Below are positions 35,999 through 44,951 of a stretch of 64,000 bases of DNA, in pieces; positions within the stretch are counted from its first letter, which is position 1, and each line of letters opens with the position of its first letter. The notes under the pieces are model-generated. The model searched no databases and had not been told where the DNA came from. It worked only from the letters and a program-made list of their open reading frames with translations. The stretch is from assembly GCA_965656715.1 (NCBI GenBank), contig CBFHLR010000001.1, positions 62,001 to 126,000 on the forward strand, in the 5' to 3' direction. This DNA is from Coraliomargarita sp965656715 (GTDB lineage Bacteria > Verrucomicrobiota > Verrucomicrobiia > Opitutales > Coraliomargaritaceae). The translations under genes were made by a program, and so were the position numbers.

Positions 35999-36326
35999 GC
36001 AGCGCGCAAGTTATGGGACCTGCACGTTGAAGACTAGGAAGAAACGACGATCAATTGTAAGCGCTCAAGGACGCTAAAGTTAGCCTGAGTAGGCTTGGTT
36101 AGGGTGCCCGCGTGCGGATTGTGCTCGCGCGGATACCACTGTGTGTATGTATTGATGGTGTATTAGCAGAGACGAAGGCCGACTCAAGGTGATGTGTTAA
36201 CTGAGATACTGCCATGGGGATGTCTGGACTCGAACCAATGCGTTTTCTAAGACTTTTGGCTGTCATGCCCCAGATCTCTTCAAGCCAACCAGTCTACGAT
36301 CCACATTTACACTGTAGTCAACTGGA
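35999..36326. other. 328-bp intergenic region between radD and the SulP gene
   Basis: No supportable protein-coding gene lies here. It separates divergent radD (minus) and the SulP gene (plus), so it should hold both promoters, though I see no clear -35/-10 pair. Its only notable content is the tRNA-like segment at 36216-36271. Confidence 0.6.
36216..36271 (-). other. tRNA-like fragment (T-arm plus acceptor remnant)
   Basis: On the minus strand a T-loop TTCGAGT with stem ATTGG/CCAGA (36223-36239, one mismatch and one G-T pair) is followed by CATCCCC (36216-36222) as a 3' acceptor strand. GGGGCATG (36264-36271 on plus as CATGCCCC) could pair with it if one C bulges, leaving 41 nt inside, too short for D and anticodon arms. 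A longer reading to about 36305 gives only five of seven acceptor pairs and no credible anticodon arm. It is probably a decayed tRNA or an integration scar, not a working gene. Confidence 0.35.
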
Positions 36327-38108
36327 ATGGCCGATACACGACTTTCTCAAATAACTCGCTACTTTCGTCGCAGTGGCTTGCGACTGTTTCCGCTTGGAGA
36401 AGTGCTGAAGCAGTATACGCTCAAGAAAGCAAAGGCGGATGCTAAAGCGGCGGTCAACGTGGCGCTGTTGGACTTTCCACAGGCGATGGCGTATGCATTG
36501 ATTGCAGGCCTGCCGGTGCAGATGGGGATTTACTGCTCGGCGCTGTCATCGATCTTTGGGCCGATTTTCGCGAGCTCGCGCTTTGTGATGCTGGGGCCGA
36601 CCAATGCGACCGCGGTCATGTTGTTGAGTGCCTTCCTTGTGCTTGGCTATGATCAGGCGCAGGCGGTCGCGGCTTTACCTGTGTTGTTGTTGATGGTCTC
36701 GGCGTTCATGTTTCTGGGGGCGTTCTGCAAGGTGGCGAGCGTGGTGCAGTATGTTTCGCGATCCGTGGTGACCGGATATATTACGGCTGCGGCGTGTTTG
36801 ATTGTAGTGAATCAATTGAAGACGGTCTGCGGATTGGAGGTGCCGCGCGCGGGCACCTTTCTGGAGTCCTTGGTGATTTTTATCGGGTCCGTGCATTTGA
36901 GTGAATGGAGCTCGCTCTTGGTCGCAGGGATTACACTGGCGATTTATTTGCCGCTGAAACGCTACGCGAAGGGCTTGCCTTCAGTCGCGTTGGCGTTGTT
37001 GCTGACTGCACTGATCGTCGAGTTTGCGCTGCAGCCCGCAGGCGTTGTGGTGCCGATGTTGAGTGGTGTTTCCTTTAGTTCCTGGCCACTTTCGATGCCG
37101 CAGGTGGTGTGGTCTGATATTCCGCTGTTGGCGAACACGGCGCTCGCAATTGCGTTCTTGTCACTGTTGGAGAGTTCATCGATCTCGAAAACCTTGGCTG
37201 CTCAAGCGGGCGACCGCATCGATCTCAATCAGCAGATGTTGAGCATGGGCGCGGCTAATTTGGCAGGTGCCTTTGGTTCGGGCATGTCGGTTTCCGGATC
37301 GCTCACACGCTCGGTGCTGAATTTTCAGAGTGGGGCGAAAACGGTGGTGTCCAGTATTATGAGTGGGGCGATCCTGATTGGCGGACTGATTTTTATTGGT
37401 CCCAAGATCGCGTATATCCCAAAGGCAGCACTGGCGGCTTTGGTGATTACGGTGGGCGTTTCGCTGATCAACAAGGAGCACATACGGCTGTTTTTGAAAA
37501 CCACCCGTAGCGATGCGTCGGTCTTTGTGGTGACGCTGCTGAGTGGTCTGGTGCTGTCGCTCGATACTGCGATCTACATTGGCACCGCGGCATCGATTGT
37601 CTTGTTCATACGCAAGGCGGCTCGCCCGGATCTCAAGGAGATTGCGTTTGATGAGACCGGTAATTTGGTGGAGAAGGAACTGACAGCTCCAGAGCAACGT
37701 CGCCCGAGTATTGCGATTGTTCATGTGGAGGGAGATCTGTTTTTCGCTTCCTGCGATATGTTGCTGCAGCAGATGCGCAACTTGGTGGAACACCCAGAGA
37801 TGCGTATCATTATCCTGCGCACTCGGAATGCGCACGCACTGGATGGCACCGCTGCGATGATGATTCGCGAGCTGATACGCTTCGCACGTTCGCGTGGGCG
37901 TGAGTTGCTCGTGAGTGGTGCGCATGAAGAGGTGGAGCGAATTTTTCGTAATTCCGGCCTGCTGGATGAGCTGGGTGAGGAGAATTTTCATCGCTACCAG
38001 CCCGATCAACCAAATGTCTCGACACGCAATGCCTTGAAGCGCGCACAGGAGATCCTCGGGCTCGAGAGCGCGAACATTACGATCTACGCGCAGGATAAGA
38101 AGAGCTAG
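36327..38108 (+). CDS. SulP-family anion transporter with STAS domain
   Basis: This 593-residue inner-membrane protein has an N-terminal SulP transport domain (about 35-430). Its sequence includes GLPVQMGIYCSALSSIFGPIF, FVMLGPTNATAVML and LLESSSISKTLAAQAGDRIDLNQQ, where the family's ion-site segment lies, followed by GMSVSGSLTRSVLN. A C-terminal STAS domain (about 455-560) reads IAIVHVEGDLFFASCD...IILRTRNAHALDGTAAMM. Members import sulfate, bicarbonate or other anions with Na+ or H+. The substrate cannot be assigned. The stop abuts that of the convergent gene at 38109. Confidence 0.93.
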   Translation: MADTRLSQITRYFRRSGLRLFPLGEVLKQYTLKKAKADAKAAVNVALLDFPQAMAYALIAGLPVQMGIYCSALSSIFGPIFASSRFVMLGPTNATAVMLLSAFLVLGYDQAQAVAALPVLLLMVSAFMFLGAFCKVASVVQYVSRSVVTGYITAAACLIVVNQLKTVCGLEVPRAGTFLESLVIFIGSVHLSEWSSLLVAGITLAIYLPLKRYAKGLPSVALALLLTALIVEFALQPAGVVVPMLSGVSFSSWPLSMPQVVWSDIPLLANTALAIAFLSLLESSSISKTLAAQAGDRIDLNQQMLSMGAANLAGAFGSGMSVSGSLTRSVLNFQSGAKTVVSSIMSGAILIGGLIFIGPKIAYIPKAALAALVITVGVSLINKEHIRLFLKTTRSDASVFVVTLLSGLVLSLDTAIYIGTAASIVLFIRKAARPDLKEIAFDETGNLVEKELTAPEQRRPSIAIVHVEGDLFFASCDMLLQQMRNLVEHPEMRIIILRTRNAHALDGTAAMMIRELIRFARSRGRELLVSGAHEEVERIFRNSGLLDELGEENFHRYQPDQPNVSTRNALKRAQEILGLESANITIYAQDKKS

Positions 38109-38549
38109 TTACTTCTTTTTCTTCTTCTTACTTTTGTTCACCTTCTTCTTGGGCTTACTCTTTGGCTTTGCCTTCTTGTCCGACTTCTTACTCTTTGACT
38201 TTTTATTGGACTTGGCTGGTTTGGCGTCCTTCTTTTTCTTCTTATCTTTGGACTTCGCCTTCGGCTTAGCTTTGGCCTTGGACTTTGCTTTCTTCTCTGA
38301 CTTAGGCTTTTTCGTAGCCTTTTGTTTCTTTGCTTTCTTCTTTGATGCGGAGCTGGACTTCGCGGCGGAGGCAATTTTTCCGGCTGCTGCGATCGTGGTC
38401 TTTGCTTTGACCGGACCGAAACCGGGGACGGTAGAGAGTGCTTTTACGTCGGTCGCAGCGATGTCTTCAGCTGTTTTGTAGCCGTGCTGTGAGAGAGTCG
38501 CTGCGGTTGCAGGACCGATTCCTGTAATGTTGGTGATTGGGGTGCTCAT
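38109..38549 (-). CDS. Helix-hairpin-helix protein with histone-H1-like Lys-rich tail
   Basis: This 146-residue protein has two parts. Residues 1-60 contain helix-hairpin-helix units of the kind in DNA-binding proteins (ITGIGPATAATLSQHGYKTAEDI and VPGFGPVKAKTTIAAAG). Residues 65-146 are almost entirely Lys with Ala, Ser and Pro, ending in a run of Lys, like the C-terminal tail of histone H1 or bacterial H1-like proteins. It would bind DNA non-specifically and may organise the nucleoid. The ATG at 38549 was preferred to an in-frame TTG 9 bp upstream. Its stop abuts the SulP stop at 38108. No specific name is warranted. Confidence 0.82.
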   Translation of the reverse strand: MSTPITNITGIGPATAATLSQHGYKTAEDIAATDVKALSTVPGFGPVKAKTTIAAAGKIASAAKSSSASKKKAKKQKATKKPKSEKKAKSKAKAKPKAKSKDKKKKKDAKPAKSNKKSKSKKSDKKAKPKSKPKKKVNKSKKKKKK

Positions 38550-38696
38550 CGTATTCAATGGTTTGCCATTTGGCGTTTCGGGGCGGAAAGCATTATCCTG
38601 TGGGTGATTGGCTTTTAGTCAACGAGATCAGGACTTTGTGACTCATCGCTTAATTTTCGTAGTCATTGCAGCGTTTTGTTCTACTGTCTTAGTCTT

Positions 38697-39764
38697 ATGC
38701 AGAAACTGGAACTCGAATTAGCAGATGGCTGGACTGAGGTGGAACCTCGTTCGGAGGCACCGTCGATGCTGGTTGAAGACTCGGGACGTTTACTGCATCT
38801 GAATGGGGAGCTTTCGCTGCAGCAGGACTTTGGTGACCTTGGGCCGGTCGAGTGTCCGATCGCATATGATCCGATCGGTCGGAAGGCCTACCGTTATGTC
38901 TGTGCGAAGGGCTTGGCTCGTCGGGATTTTAGCGAGCTGCGGGTCTATGATATAGATAAGGGTGTTTCGGAGACGTTGTTATCGCTGCCTTTGAATCGCT
39001 GGGTGCTCTGGCAGTTGGAATGGATTGCTTCGCAGCAGGGAGATGCTGGTCAATTGTTTGGACTGATGGCAACCGATCGTCCCAGCGAGGGGCGAGTCGT
39101 GATCGACCATCAGTTGTTTGCTTTGAAACCGGGAGAGACACGCTACGCCCTGCGTCCACTTTGTCGGGATACCTACCGTCCGTTGGCTTTTAGTCGTGCA
39201 CGTAAACAGATGATTTTTTCAGGTGCAGAGGGGATCTATTTGGTGGGTTTGACTGGTCGCCGTTTGATGACTGTGTCGGTTCCGGAAGTGAATGGCGATA
39301 GTGCCTGCTTTGCACCGGATGGCTCGGCGCGTGCGCTTCTCAGTAGCGAGGGTATTCACTCATGGGATTTGGAGTATAACCGTTGTGAGCGCTTGGTGAA
39401 GTCGGGGCATTATCCGGTCTGGGCGGCGGATGGGTCGGGCTTCTGGTTTCGACGCAGCAGTGCGGATCTGCTGTGGTATGATTTCAAAACGCAAATAATC
39501 ACGACGGTGGTGGCGGTTCTGAATCAACGTAACGCCGAGCTGTGGAATACGCGTGCGGCCGTGCTGTCGCCCTGTGGGCGTTATCTCGCATTGGGTTTGA
39601 TGGGGAAGCGCCTCAAAGGCGTGAGTCGCAAGCGGAATGCTAAAGGCGAGGTCGAGCGGGTCTATGCGCTGGAGCATCGAATCACGGTGCTGGATCTAGA
39701 GCAGCGTGAACTTTGGCATGCCGCGGGGCAGGCCAAGCAGTTGACTTGGGCCAGTGGGTGCTGA
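38697..39764 (+). CDS. Cytoplasmic beta-propeller-like protein of unknown function
   Basis: This 355-residue protein has no signal peptide. Repeated short beta motifs such as ELRVYDID, GIYLVGLTGRRLM, SACFAPDGSARALL, GHYPVWAADGSGFWF and AAVLSPCGRYLALGL recur about every 40-50 residues, in the style of WD40 or TolB-type propellers. It may serve as a scaffold or sensor of protein partners. It starts 21 bp after an in-frame ATG at 38676 that was not chosen because MQKLELEL begins the propeller. The HEAT-methyltransferase gene begins 74 bp downstream. Function unknown. Confidence 0.75.
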   Translation: MQKLELELADGWTEVEPRSEAPSMLVEDSGRLLHLNGELSLQQDFGDLGPVECPIAYDPIGRKAYRYVCAKGLARRDFSELRVYDIDKGVSETLLSLPLNRWVLWQLEWIASQQGDAGQLFGLMATDRPSEGRVVIDHQLFALKPGETRYALRPLCRDTYRPLAFSRARKQMIFSGAEGIYLVGLTGRRLMTVSVPEVNGDSACFAPDGSARALLSSEGIHSWDLEYNRCERLVKSGHYPVWAADGSGFWFRRSSADLLWYDFKTQIITTVVAVLNQRNAELWNTRAAVLSPCGRYLALGLMGKRLKGVSRKRNAKGEVERVYALEHRITVLDLEQRELWHAAGQAKQLTWASGC

Positions 39765-39837
39765 GTTATGTTGATGGCTGCGATTGTTGACGGTCAGGAT
39801 CGACAGCAGGGGGTTCGGTGTGCACGGTCGCGATTCT

Positions 39838-41385
39838 ATGGCAAAGAAAGCGAATGTGAATCTAGGGAAAGAAGTGTATAAGGAACTGCGGACGCATTCG
39901 TGGGAATCTTTATGGGGGCATGAGGTGCCTTCGTTTGATGCGGGGACACCGGAGTATCGCCGTGAGCGAGTGGGCTTGGTGCGTGCGATGGGGGTGGTCG
40001 CTTTAAAGAAGACGACCCTCGAGCAGAAGGCTCTAACTAAACAATGGTTGATGGGGCTGTTACAGGACCCTGAAGAGAAGGTGCGTCGTTATGCGATGGC
40101 GGCACTGCCCAAGTTGGGGGGCAACGAGGAAAGTGAGCGCGCTTTGTTGTCTTTACTCGATGATGCGCGTGATGAACGTGAGATTAAGTATTTGAGTCGT
40201 TCGCTGGATAAGGTGGGCGGTTCGGCGACTTTGAAAAAGTTGGAATCGCTCGGAGAGGGCAGTGTGGTGCCACCGCAAACCGAACATAAAGTGAAGGCGC
40301 AGTTGGCTCGTGAGGAGCAGCCGCGTGCGATTCGCTTGGATGCTAAGTTGAGCCGCTTCCGTGGTCTGCGTATTCACTTACGGACACGTCGTGGTATGGA
40401 GCAGTTCGTGCGTGAGGAGTTGTTTGCGCATCCGCGCCTGAAGGATCGCTTTAAGCTACTCAAGGTGAGCCCTGGCTGCATAGCGATTACAACTCAGGCG
40501 ACCTTCACTTTGAATGACATATATCAACTGCGAACATTTGGTTCGATTCACTTTGTGCTCGGTGTGGTGCCGAAGGCAAAGGACATTGATGTTGCCGCGT
40601 TTGCTGAAGTGATTGCGTCGCCTCTATGTCAGCGTTTATGCAAAGAGTTAACAGTCGGCCAAGCGCGCTATCGCTTGGAGTTCATACGCACCAAAGTCCC
40701 TCGCTCTAAAACTCAGGTAATTGCGAATGCAGCGTATGCGCAGTGTAAGGATCTTTTAAACGACCCGCGTCAATCTCCTTGGGCAATTGACGTGTATCCG
40801 GAGAAAGTGGGGCATTCCGTTGAATTGAGTCCACGTGTATTGCCGGATCCGCGGTTTGCGTATCGTGTAGACGATGTGCCTGCCTCGACGCACCCACCTT
40901 TGGCTGCCGCGATGGCTCAAGTGGCGACGCCCATCGATGGCGATTTGGCTTGGGATCCATTTTGTGGTTCCGCACAGGAGTTAATCGAATGCACGCGCTT
41001 GGCGAAGCTCGAGCAGGTGATTGCTTCGGATATTGATGCGCAGGCAATCGAAGTAGCCGCACAGAACTTCGAACAGGCGGGGGTGAATCCAGATGTGGTG
41101 ACTCTGGAGAACTGTGATTTTCGAGAGCACTCCGTGCCTGCAGGCAGTGTGAGTTTGATCATTTGTAATCCACCACTGGGACGCCGTGTGCGTGTGGCGG
41201 ATATGAAAGAACTCTTTACGGAGATCTTTAAGCTAGCTTCGAATCGCTTAAAGCCCGACGGTCGTTTTGTGCTTTTGAATCCGTTGAAATCCGACTCTGT
41301 GACGACTTCCTTAACGCTTGAGAGTAGTCAAAAGGTAGATGTCGGCGGCTTCGATTGTCGCTTAGAGAAGTGGGTGAAGCGCTAG
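39838..41385 (+). CDS. HEAT-repeat protein fused to THUMP-like and NPP-type methyltransferase
   Basis: This 515-residue protein has three parts. Residues 1-150 are helical HEAT-like repeats (LLQDPEEKVRRYAMAALPKLGG, LLSLLDDARDEREIKYLSRSL). Residues 175-350 resemble the THUMP-containing region of RNA methyltransferases (LRIHLRTRRGMEQFVREEL, RLEFIRTKVPRSKTQV, SPRVLPDPRFAYR). Residues 355-515 are a class I methyltransferase with motif I WDPFCGSAQELIECT, acidic site ASDIDAQAIE and motif IV IICNPPLGRRV. NPP with an aromatic or Leu residue following marks amino-group methylation of a base, as in Trm14/TrmN or RlmL. The substrate is probably tRNA or rRNA guanosine, by family. The ATG at 39838 begins the Lys-rich N-terminus. 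Confidence 0.82.
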   Translation: MAKKANVNLGKEVYKELRTHSWESLWGHEVPSFDAGTPEYRRERVGLVRAMGVVALKKTTLEQKALTKQWLMGLLQDPEEKVRRYAMAALPKLGGNEESERALLSLLDDARDEREIKYLSRSLDKVGGSATLKKLESLGEGSVVPPQTEHKVKAQLAREEQPRAIRLDAKLSRFRGLRIHLRTRRGMEQFVREELFAHPRLKDRFKLLKVSPGCIAITTQATFTLNDIYQLRTFGSIHFVLGVVPKAKDIDVAAFAEVIASPLCQRLCKELTVGQARYRLEFIRTKVPRSKTQVIANAAYAQCKDLLNDPRQSPWAIDVYPEKVGHSVELSPRVLPDPRFAYRVDDVPASTHPPLAAAMAQVATPIDGDLAWDPFCGSAQELIECTRLAKLEQVIASDIDAQAIEVAAQNFEQAGVNPDVVTLENCDFREHSVPAGSVSLIICNPPLGRRVRVADMKELFTEIFKLASNRLKPDGRFVLLNPLKSDSVTTSLTLESSQKVDVGGFDCRLEKWVKR

Positions 41386-41449
41386 GAGTCTGACTGTAGT
41401 GAGAGTCTTGCCGCTCTGAAGAGGCCAGGTGTTTTAATTTGTCACTGGT

Positions 41450-43990
41450 TCAGGAGTGAATCGTTCTGAGTTCGATTGGAACTAGTTGAACTGAGCTGTT
41501 TTTCTTGGATTCGAGTATTGAAAGTCTGAATACGACTTGTTGGTCGTTGAGTTCGTCGGGGTCGATGAGGGTTTGCTCGATGGTCCAGCTTTGACGGTCG
41601 TCGGATTCGATGATGTTAGTGTTGGCCTTATTGCGCGCCGCAGGATCGAGACGGATCCATTCATGATTCTCGTAATAGGCATCCATGGCTTTGCCGAGCT
41701 CGACGTGCTGCCACTTGGCCTCTGGGAATAGCTCATCGAGCGGGAAGCTTTCCTGGAGTTCTTCGTAGTCTTTGTTGGCGAGCAGGCGGAGGAAGCGGAA
41801 GACTTCGTTGCGCACCAGACGGGTGAAAGCTTCACGGTCGCGGGTGATGTCGGCCGGGCCTGCTTGTTCGGGGAGAGTGTCGCCTTCCTTGGGCTGATAG
41901 TCGGGATCCTTGAGCGTGTTCCATTCGTCCAGTAGGCTGGAGTCGGTGATACGCAGTAGGTTCTCGATGTAGGTGATGACTTCGCTGACTGGCTCAGTCT
42001 TGAAGGCAGGGGGAATACTGTGCTCCAGCACACGATAGACGTTGGTTAGGTGGCGCAGCAGCAGGCCTTCGGCGCGCATGAGTCCGTAGAGTTTGATATA
42101 GTCGGCGAAGCTGCTGTAGCGCTCAAACATCTCGCGCGCGATGGACTTCGGCTTGATGTTTTCGGAGCCCACCCATGGGTGCTCGGCTGCGAAGCGGTTG
42201 AAGGTCTCGTAAATGAATTCGCTTTCCGGCTTCGGGTATTCAACTTTCTCTAGTTCCTCCATGCGCTCATCGTATTCGATCCCAGCGGCCTTCATCTCGA
42301 CGAACTTGTCGTTCTTGGCCTTGTCGAGCTGCTTGCGCAGAATGATGTCGGGGTTCTCGAGGATCGATTCGACCAGACTGAGGAGCTTGAGCTCGTAACC
42401 GGGCGCGGTGGTGTCGAGTAAGCCGAGGGTATCGATGCAGTAGAGCGACAGTGCTTGATTGAGAGAGAAGTCATCCTGCAGCTCGACGTTGACGCGTAGC
42501 TTTTGAGCGCTCTCAGGGGGCATGATCTCGATGATGTTGCGATTAATCAGAGCGCGGAACAACTGGAAGGATTGTTTGCGCAGCTTCTCCTTGGAGCTCT
42601 CTTTGTTGTGGCAGTCGCGAATGAGTTGGCGCATTGCTGCACAGCCGTCGCCCTCGCGACTGAGCACATTCAGCAGCATGCCGTGTGAAACTTTGAAGCT
42701 GGAGCTGAGTGGCTCGGCCGGTGCGCTTTGTAGTCGGGTATAGGTCTGTTCATCCCAGTGCACATAGCCGCGTTCGGGGGGCTTACGTTTTACGAACTTC
42801 TTTTTCTTTTTGGGATCGGCTGCGGCTTTGGCTTCCAGACGCTTGTTTTCGATTACGTGCTCGGGAGCCAGTGCGATGACGTAGCCCTGATCGTCGAAGC
42901 CCTTACGCCCAGCGCGACCACTGATTTGATGGAAATCGCGTGCGGTGAGGATGCCGGTCTTGGTGCCTCCGTATTTGCAGAGCTGGGTGAAGAGCACGGT
43001 GCGGATGGGCACGTTGACGCCGACGCCGAGTGTGTCGGTGCCGCAGATGATTTTGAGCATGCCCTTTTGCGCAAGCTTCTCGATCAGCACACGGTATTTT
43101 GGCAAAAGTCCAGCGTGGTGCAGGCCGATGCCGCTGCGCAGGAGTTTTTTGATTTCTTTACCGAAGGGACTGGTGAAGGCAGTGCCTTCGAGTTCTTCAG
43201 TAATCGCCTTCTTTTCTTCCTTAGTGCAGACGCTGAGGCTGAGCAGACTCTGCGCAGTCTCAGAGGCGGAGCGCTGAGTGAAGTGAACAATGTAGACTGG
43301 GAATTTGTTGGCTGCCTGCAGTTTTCCGAGTGTCTCAGTGAGCGTTTCTTCGATGTAGTCGAACTCGAGTGGCACGGGGCGTTCGGTGCTGGAGACAGTG
43401 ACGCATTCATTGCCAGTAACGCGTTCGAGTTCACGTTCGAAGAAGCGCGTTTCGCCCAAGGTCGCAGAGATCAATAGGAAGCGGGATTGCGGCAGGGTGA
43501 GGAGGGGGGCCTGCCAGGCGACGCCGCGCTCTTGGTCCGAGTAGTAGTGGAACTCGTCCATGATGACATCGTGGACTTTGGCCTTGGGGCCGTCGCGCAG
43601 GGCGATGTTGGCAAGGATTTCGGCGGTGCAGCAGAGGATGGGGGCACCACGATTCACGCTGGCATCACCGGTCATCATACCGACGTTTTCGGGGCCGAAG
43701 TCGCGACAGAGCGCGAGGAACTTCTCGTTGACCAGCGCTTTGATCGGGCAGGTGTAAACGGATTGTCGGCCCTGTGAGGCGGAGAGAAAGTGCAGCGCAG
43801 CAGCAACGAGCGATTTTCCGGAACCGGTCGGGGTGTTGAGAATGACGTTCTTGCCCGCAAAAATTTCGAGAATCGCTTCCTCTTGTGCAGGGTAGAGCTC
43901 AATGCCCTTGGCGATCGCATAGTCGAGGAAGTGCTCCATGAGCGCATCCGGATCGGTAATGTGTGGCAGTGGTTTGAGCGGGAAATCCAT
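41450..43990 (-). CDS. Ski2-like DEAD/DEAH-box helicase with DUF3516-type C-terminus
   Basis: This 846-residue protein is a superfamily 2 helicase. Motif I is NTPTGSGKS, motif II is DEFHYY in place of DExH, motif III is SATLG, and the C-terminal core has HHAGLLPKYR, GTDTLGVGVNVPIRTV and QISGRAGRKGFD. After the core there is a Lys-rich insert (KKKKKFVKRKPPERG) and a long helical C-terminal region (about 480-800) matching the DUF3516 group of bacterial Ski2/Mtr4-related proteins. RNA unwinding or processing is likely; the partner is unknown. The ATG at 43990 was preferred to an upstream start at 44026. It is divergent from the DUF1853 gene. Confidence 0.9.
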   Translation of the reverse strand: MDFPLKPLPHITDPDALMEHFLDYAIAKGIELYPAQEEAILEIFAGKNVILNTPTGSGKSLVAAALHFLSASQGRQSVYTCPIKALVNEKFLALCRDFGPENVGMMTGDASVNRGAPILCCTAEILANIALRDGPKAKVHDVIMDEFHYYSDQERGVAWQAPLLTLPQSRFLLISATLGETRFFERELERVTGNECVTVSSTERPVPLEFDYIEETLTETLGKLQAANKFPVYIVHFTQRSASETAQSLLSLSVCTKEEKKAITEELEGTAFTSPFGKEIKKLLRSGIGLHHAGLLPKYRVLIEKLAQKGMLKIICGTDTLGVGVNVPIRTVLFTQLCKYGGTKTGILTARDFHQISGRAGRKGFDDQGYVIALAPEHVIENKRLEAKAAADPKKKKKFVKRKPPERGYVHWDEQTYTRLQSAPAEPLSSSFKVSHGMLLNVLSREGDGCAAMRQLIRDCHNKESSKEKLRKQSFQLFRALINRNIIEIMPPESAQKLRVNVELQDDFSLNQALSLYCIDTLGLLDTTAPGYELKLLSLVESILENPDIILRKQLDKAKNDKFVEMKAAGIEYDERMEELEKVEYPKPESEFIYETFNRFAAEHPWVGSENIKPKSIAREMFERYSSFADYIKLYGLMRAEGLLLRHLTNVYRVLEHSIPPAFKTEPVSEVITYIENLLRITDSSLLDEWNTLKDPDYQPKEGDTLPEQAGPADITRDREAFTRLVRNEVFRFLRLLANKDYEELQESFPLDELFPEAKWQHVELGKAMDAYYENHEWIRLDPAARNKANTNIIESDDRQSWTIEQTLIDPDELNDQQVVFRLSILESKKNSSVQLVPIELRTIHS

Positions 43991-44083
43991 GGCGCTGGAG
44001 CATTCGACAAGTCGTTCGGAGTGCAAGCCAGCGCTCGGTTTATTTGTGCTGCATTGTCTGGAGGACCGATTAGCTTGATCGGA

Positions 44084-44893
44084 ATGGAAGGATGGACTGA
44101 TGCCTTAATGGAGAGCTTAGCTCGGGCACCGTTGCTGGTGGGCGATTTGCCTGAGGCATCCGTGCTGGATCGTGGGTTGTTGGGGCAGTCGAAGTCAGGC
44201 TATAAATTAAACTTTCAACAAAAGCTGGGGCATTTGTATGAGGATGCGCTGCAGCATTTGATCGAGCAATCGACAGAGCTCTCGCTGATGGCGGCACATC
44301 TGCAAGTGATTGACGATACCGGTATCACACGTGGTGAGATGGATTTTCTGGTTCACGATGAACGAACACAGTGCGATTTTCAATTGGAGCTGGCGGTGAA
44401 GTTTTATCTAACGCGTCGGACGGAGGAGGGGTGGTGTTATCCGGGGCCGGACCCGCGGGACAACTGGCAGCGCAAGTTGGCACGCATGCGGACGCATCAA
44501 TTGAGGCTGGCGGAGTCGCCGGATGGGTCGGCCTTGCTGCGAGAACGGTTTGGTATCACGCGATTGGCTGTGCGTCAGCTCATCTATGGCCGCCTGTTCA
44601 TCCCAATTGAGGAGAAGGCAGTGGTGTTGCCTGATGCCATGCAGCCAGATGGTCTACGTGGGCGTTGGCTCAGGCTTGATCAATGGCCGGAGTTTATGGG
44701 ATCCGCGACGCAGTTGCGTGTCATTCCGAAACCACTTTGGCCCGCTTTATTGACCAGAGAATTGGTGCAGTGCTTGGCGACCGTGAATCAGACGGAACTG
44801 TTTGAGATGGCAACGGAGCGCTGCACGATGTTTGTGGCGGATGAATCACTGGAACCGATTTTTCTGGTGCCAGATTTATGGGGTCAGGGATGA
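44084..44893 (+). CDS. DUF1853-family protein
   Basis: This 269-residue cytoplasmic protein matches DUF1853: an N-terminal LGHLYEDALQHLIEQS segment, ELSLMAAHLQVIDDTGITRGEMDFLVHD with a restriction-like DxxxGEMDFL pattern, and FQLELAVKFYL followed by WCYPGPDPRDNWQRKLARMRTHQLRL. GEMDFL then LELAVKF resemble the PD-(D/E)xK core (D and ExxK spacing), so a nuclease-like fold has often been considered for such proteins, but activity is not established. The ATG at 44084 gives the family N-terminus. It is divergent from the Ski2-like helicase, with 93 bp between starts. Confidence 0.85.
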   Translation: MEGWTDALMESLARAPLLVGDLPEASVLDRGLLGQSKSGYKLNFQQKLGHLYEDALQHLIEQSTELSLMAAHLQVIDDTGITRGEMDFLVHDERTQCDFQLELAVKFYLTRRTEEGWCYPGPDPRDNWQRKLARMRTHQLRLAESPDGSALLRERFGITRLAVRQLIYGRLFIPIEEKAVVLPDAMQPDGLRGRWLRLDQWPEFMGSATQLRVIPKPLWPALLTRELVQCLATVNQTELFEMATERCTMFVADESLEPIFLVPDLWGQG

Positions 44894-44951
44894 GTGGCAC
44901 TGTCTATACTTGATCTCATCGACCGGAGTGCGTATAGCTCACAGATACTTT

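Noticed and set aside
36210..36310. A working tRNA on the minus strand
   Set aside because: The T-arm is good but no acceptor-D-anticodon combination gives a full cloverleaf; it is listed only as tRNA-like.
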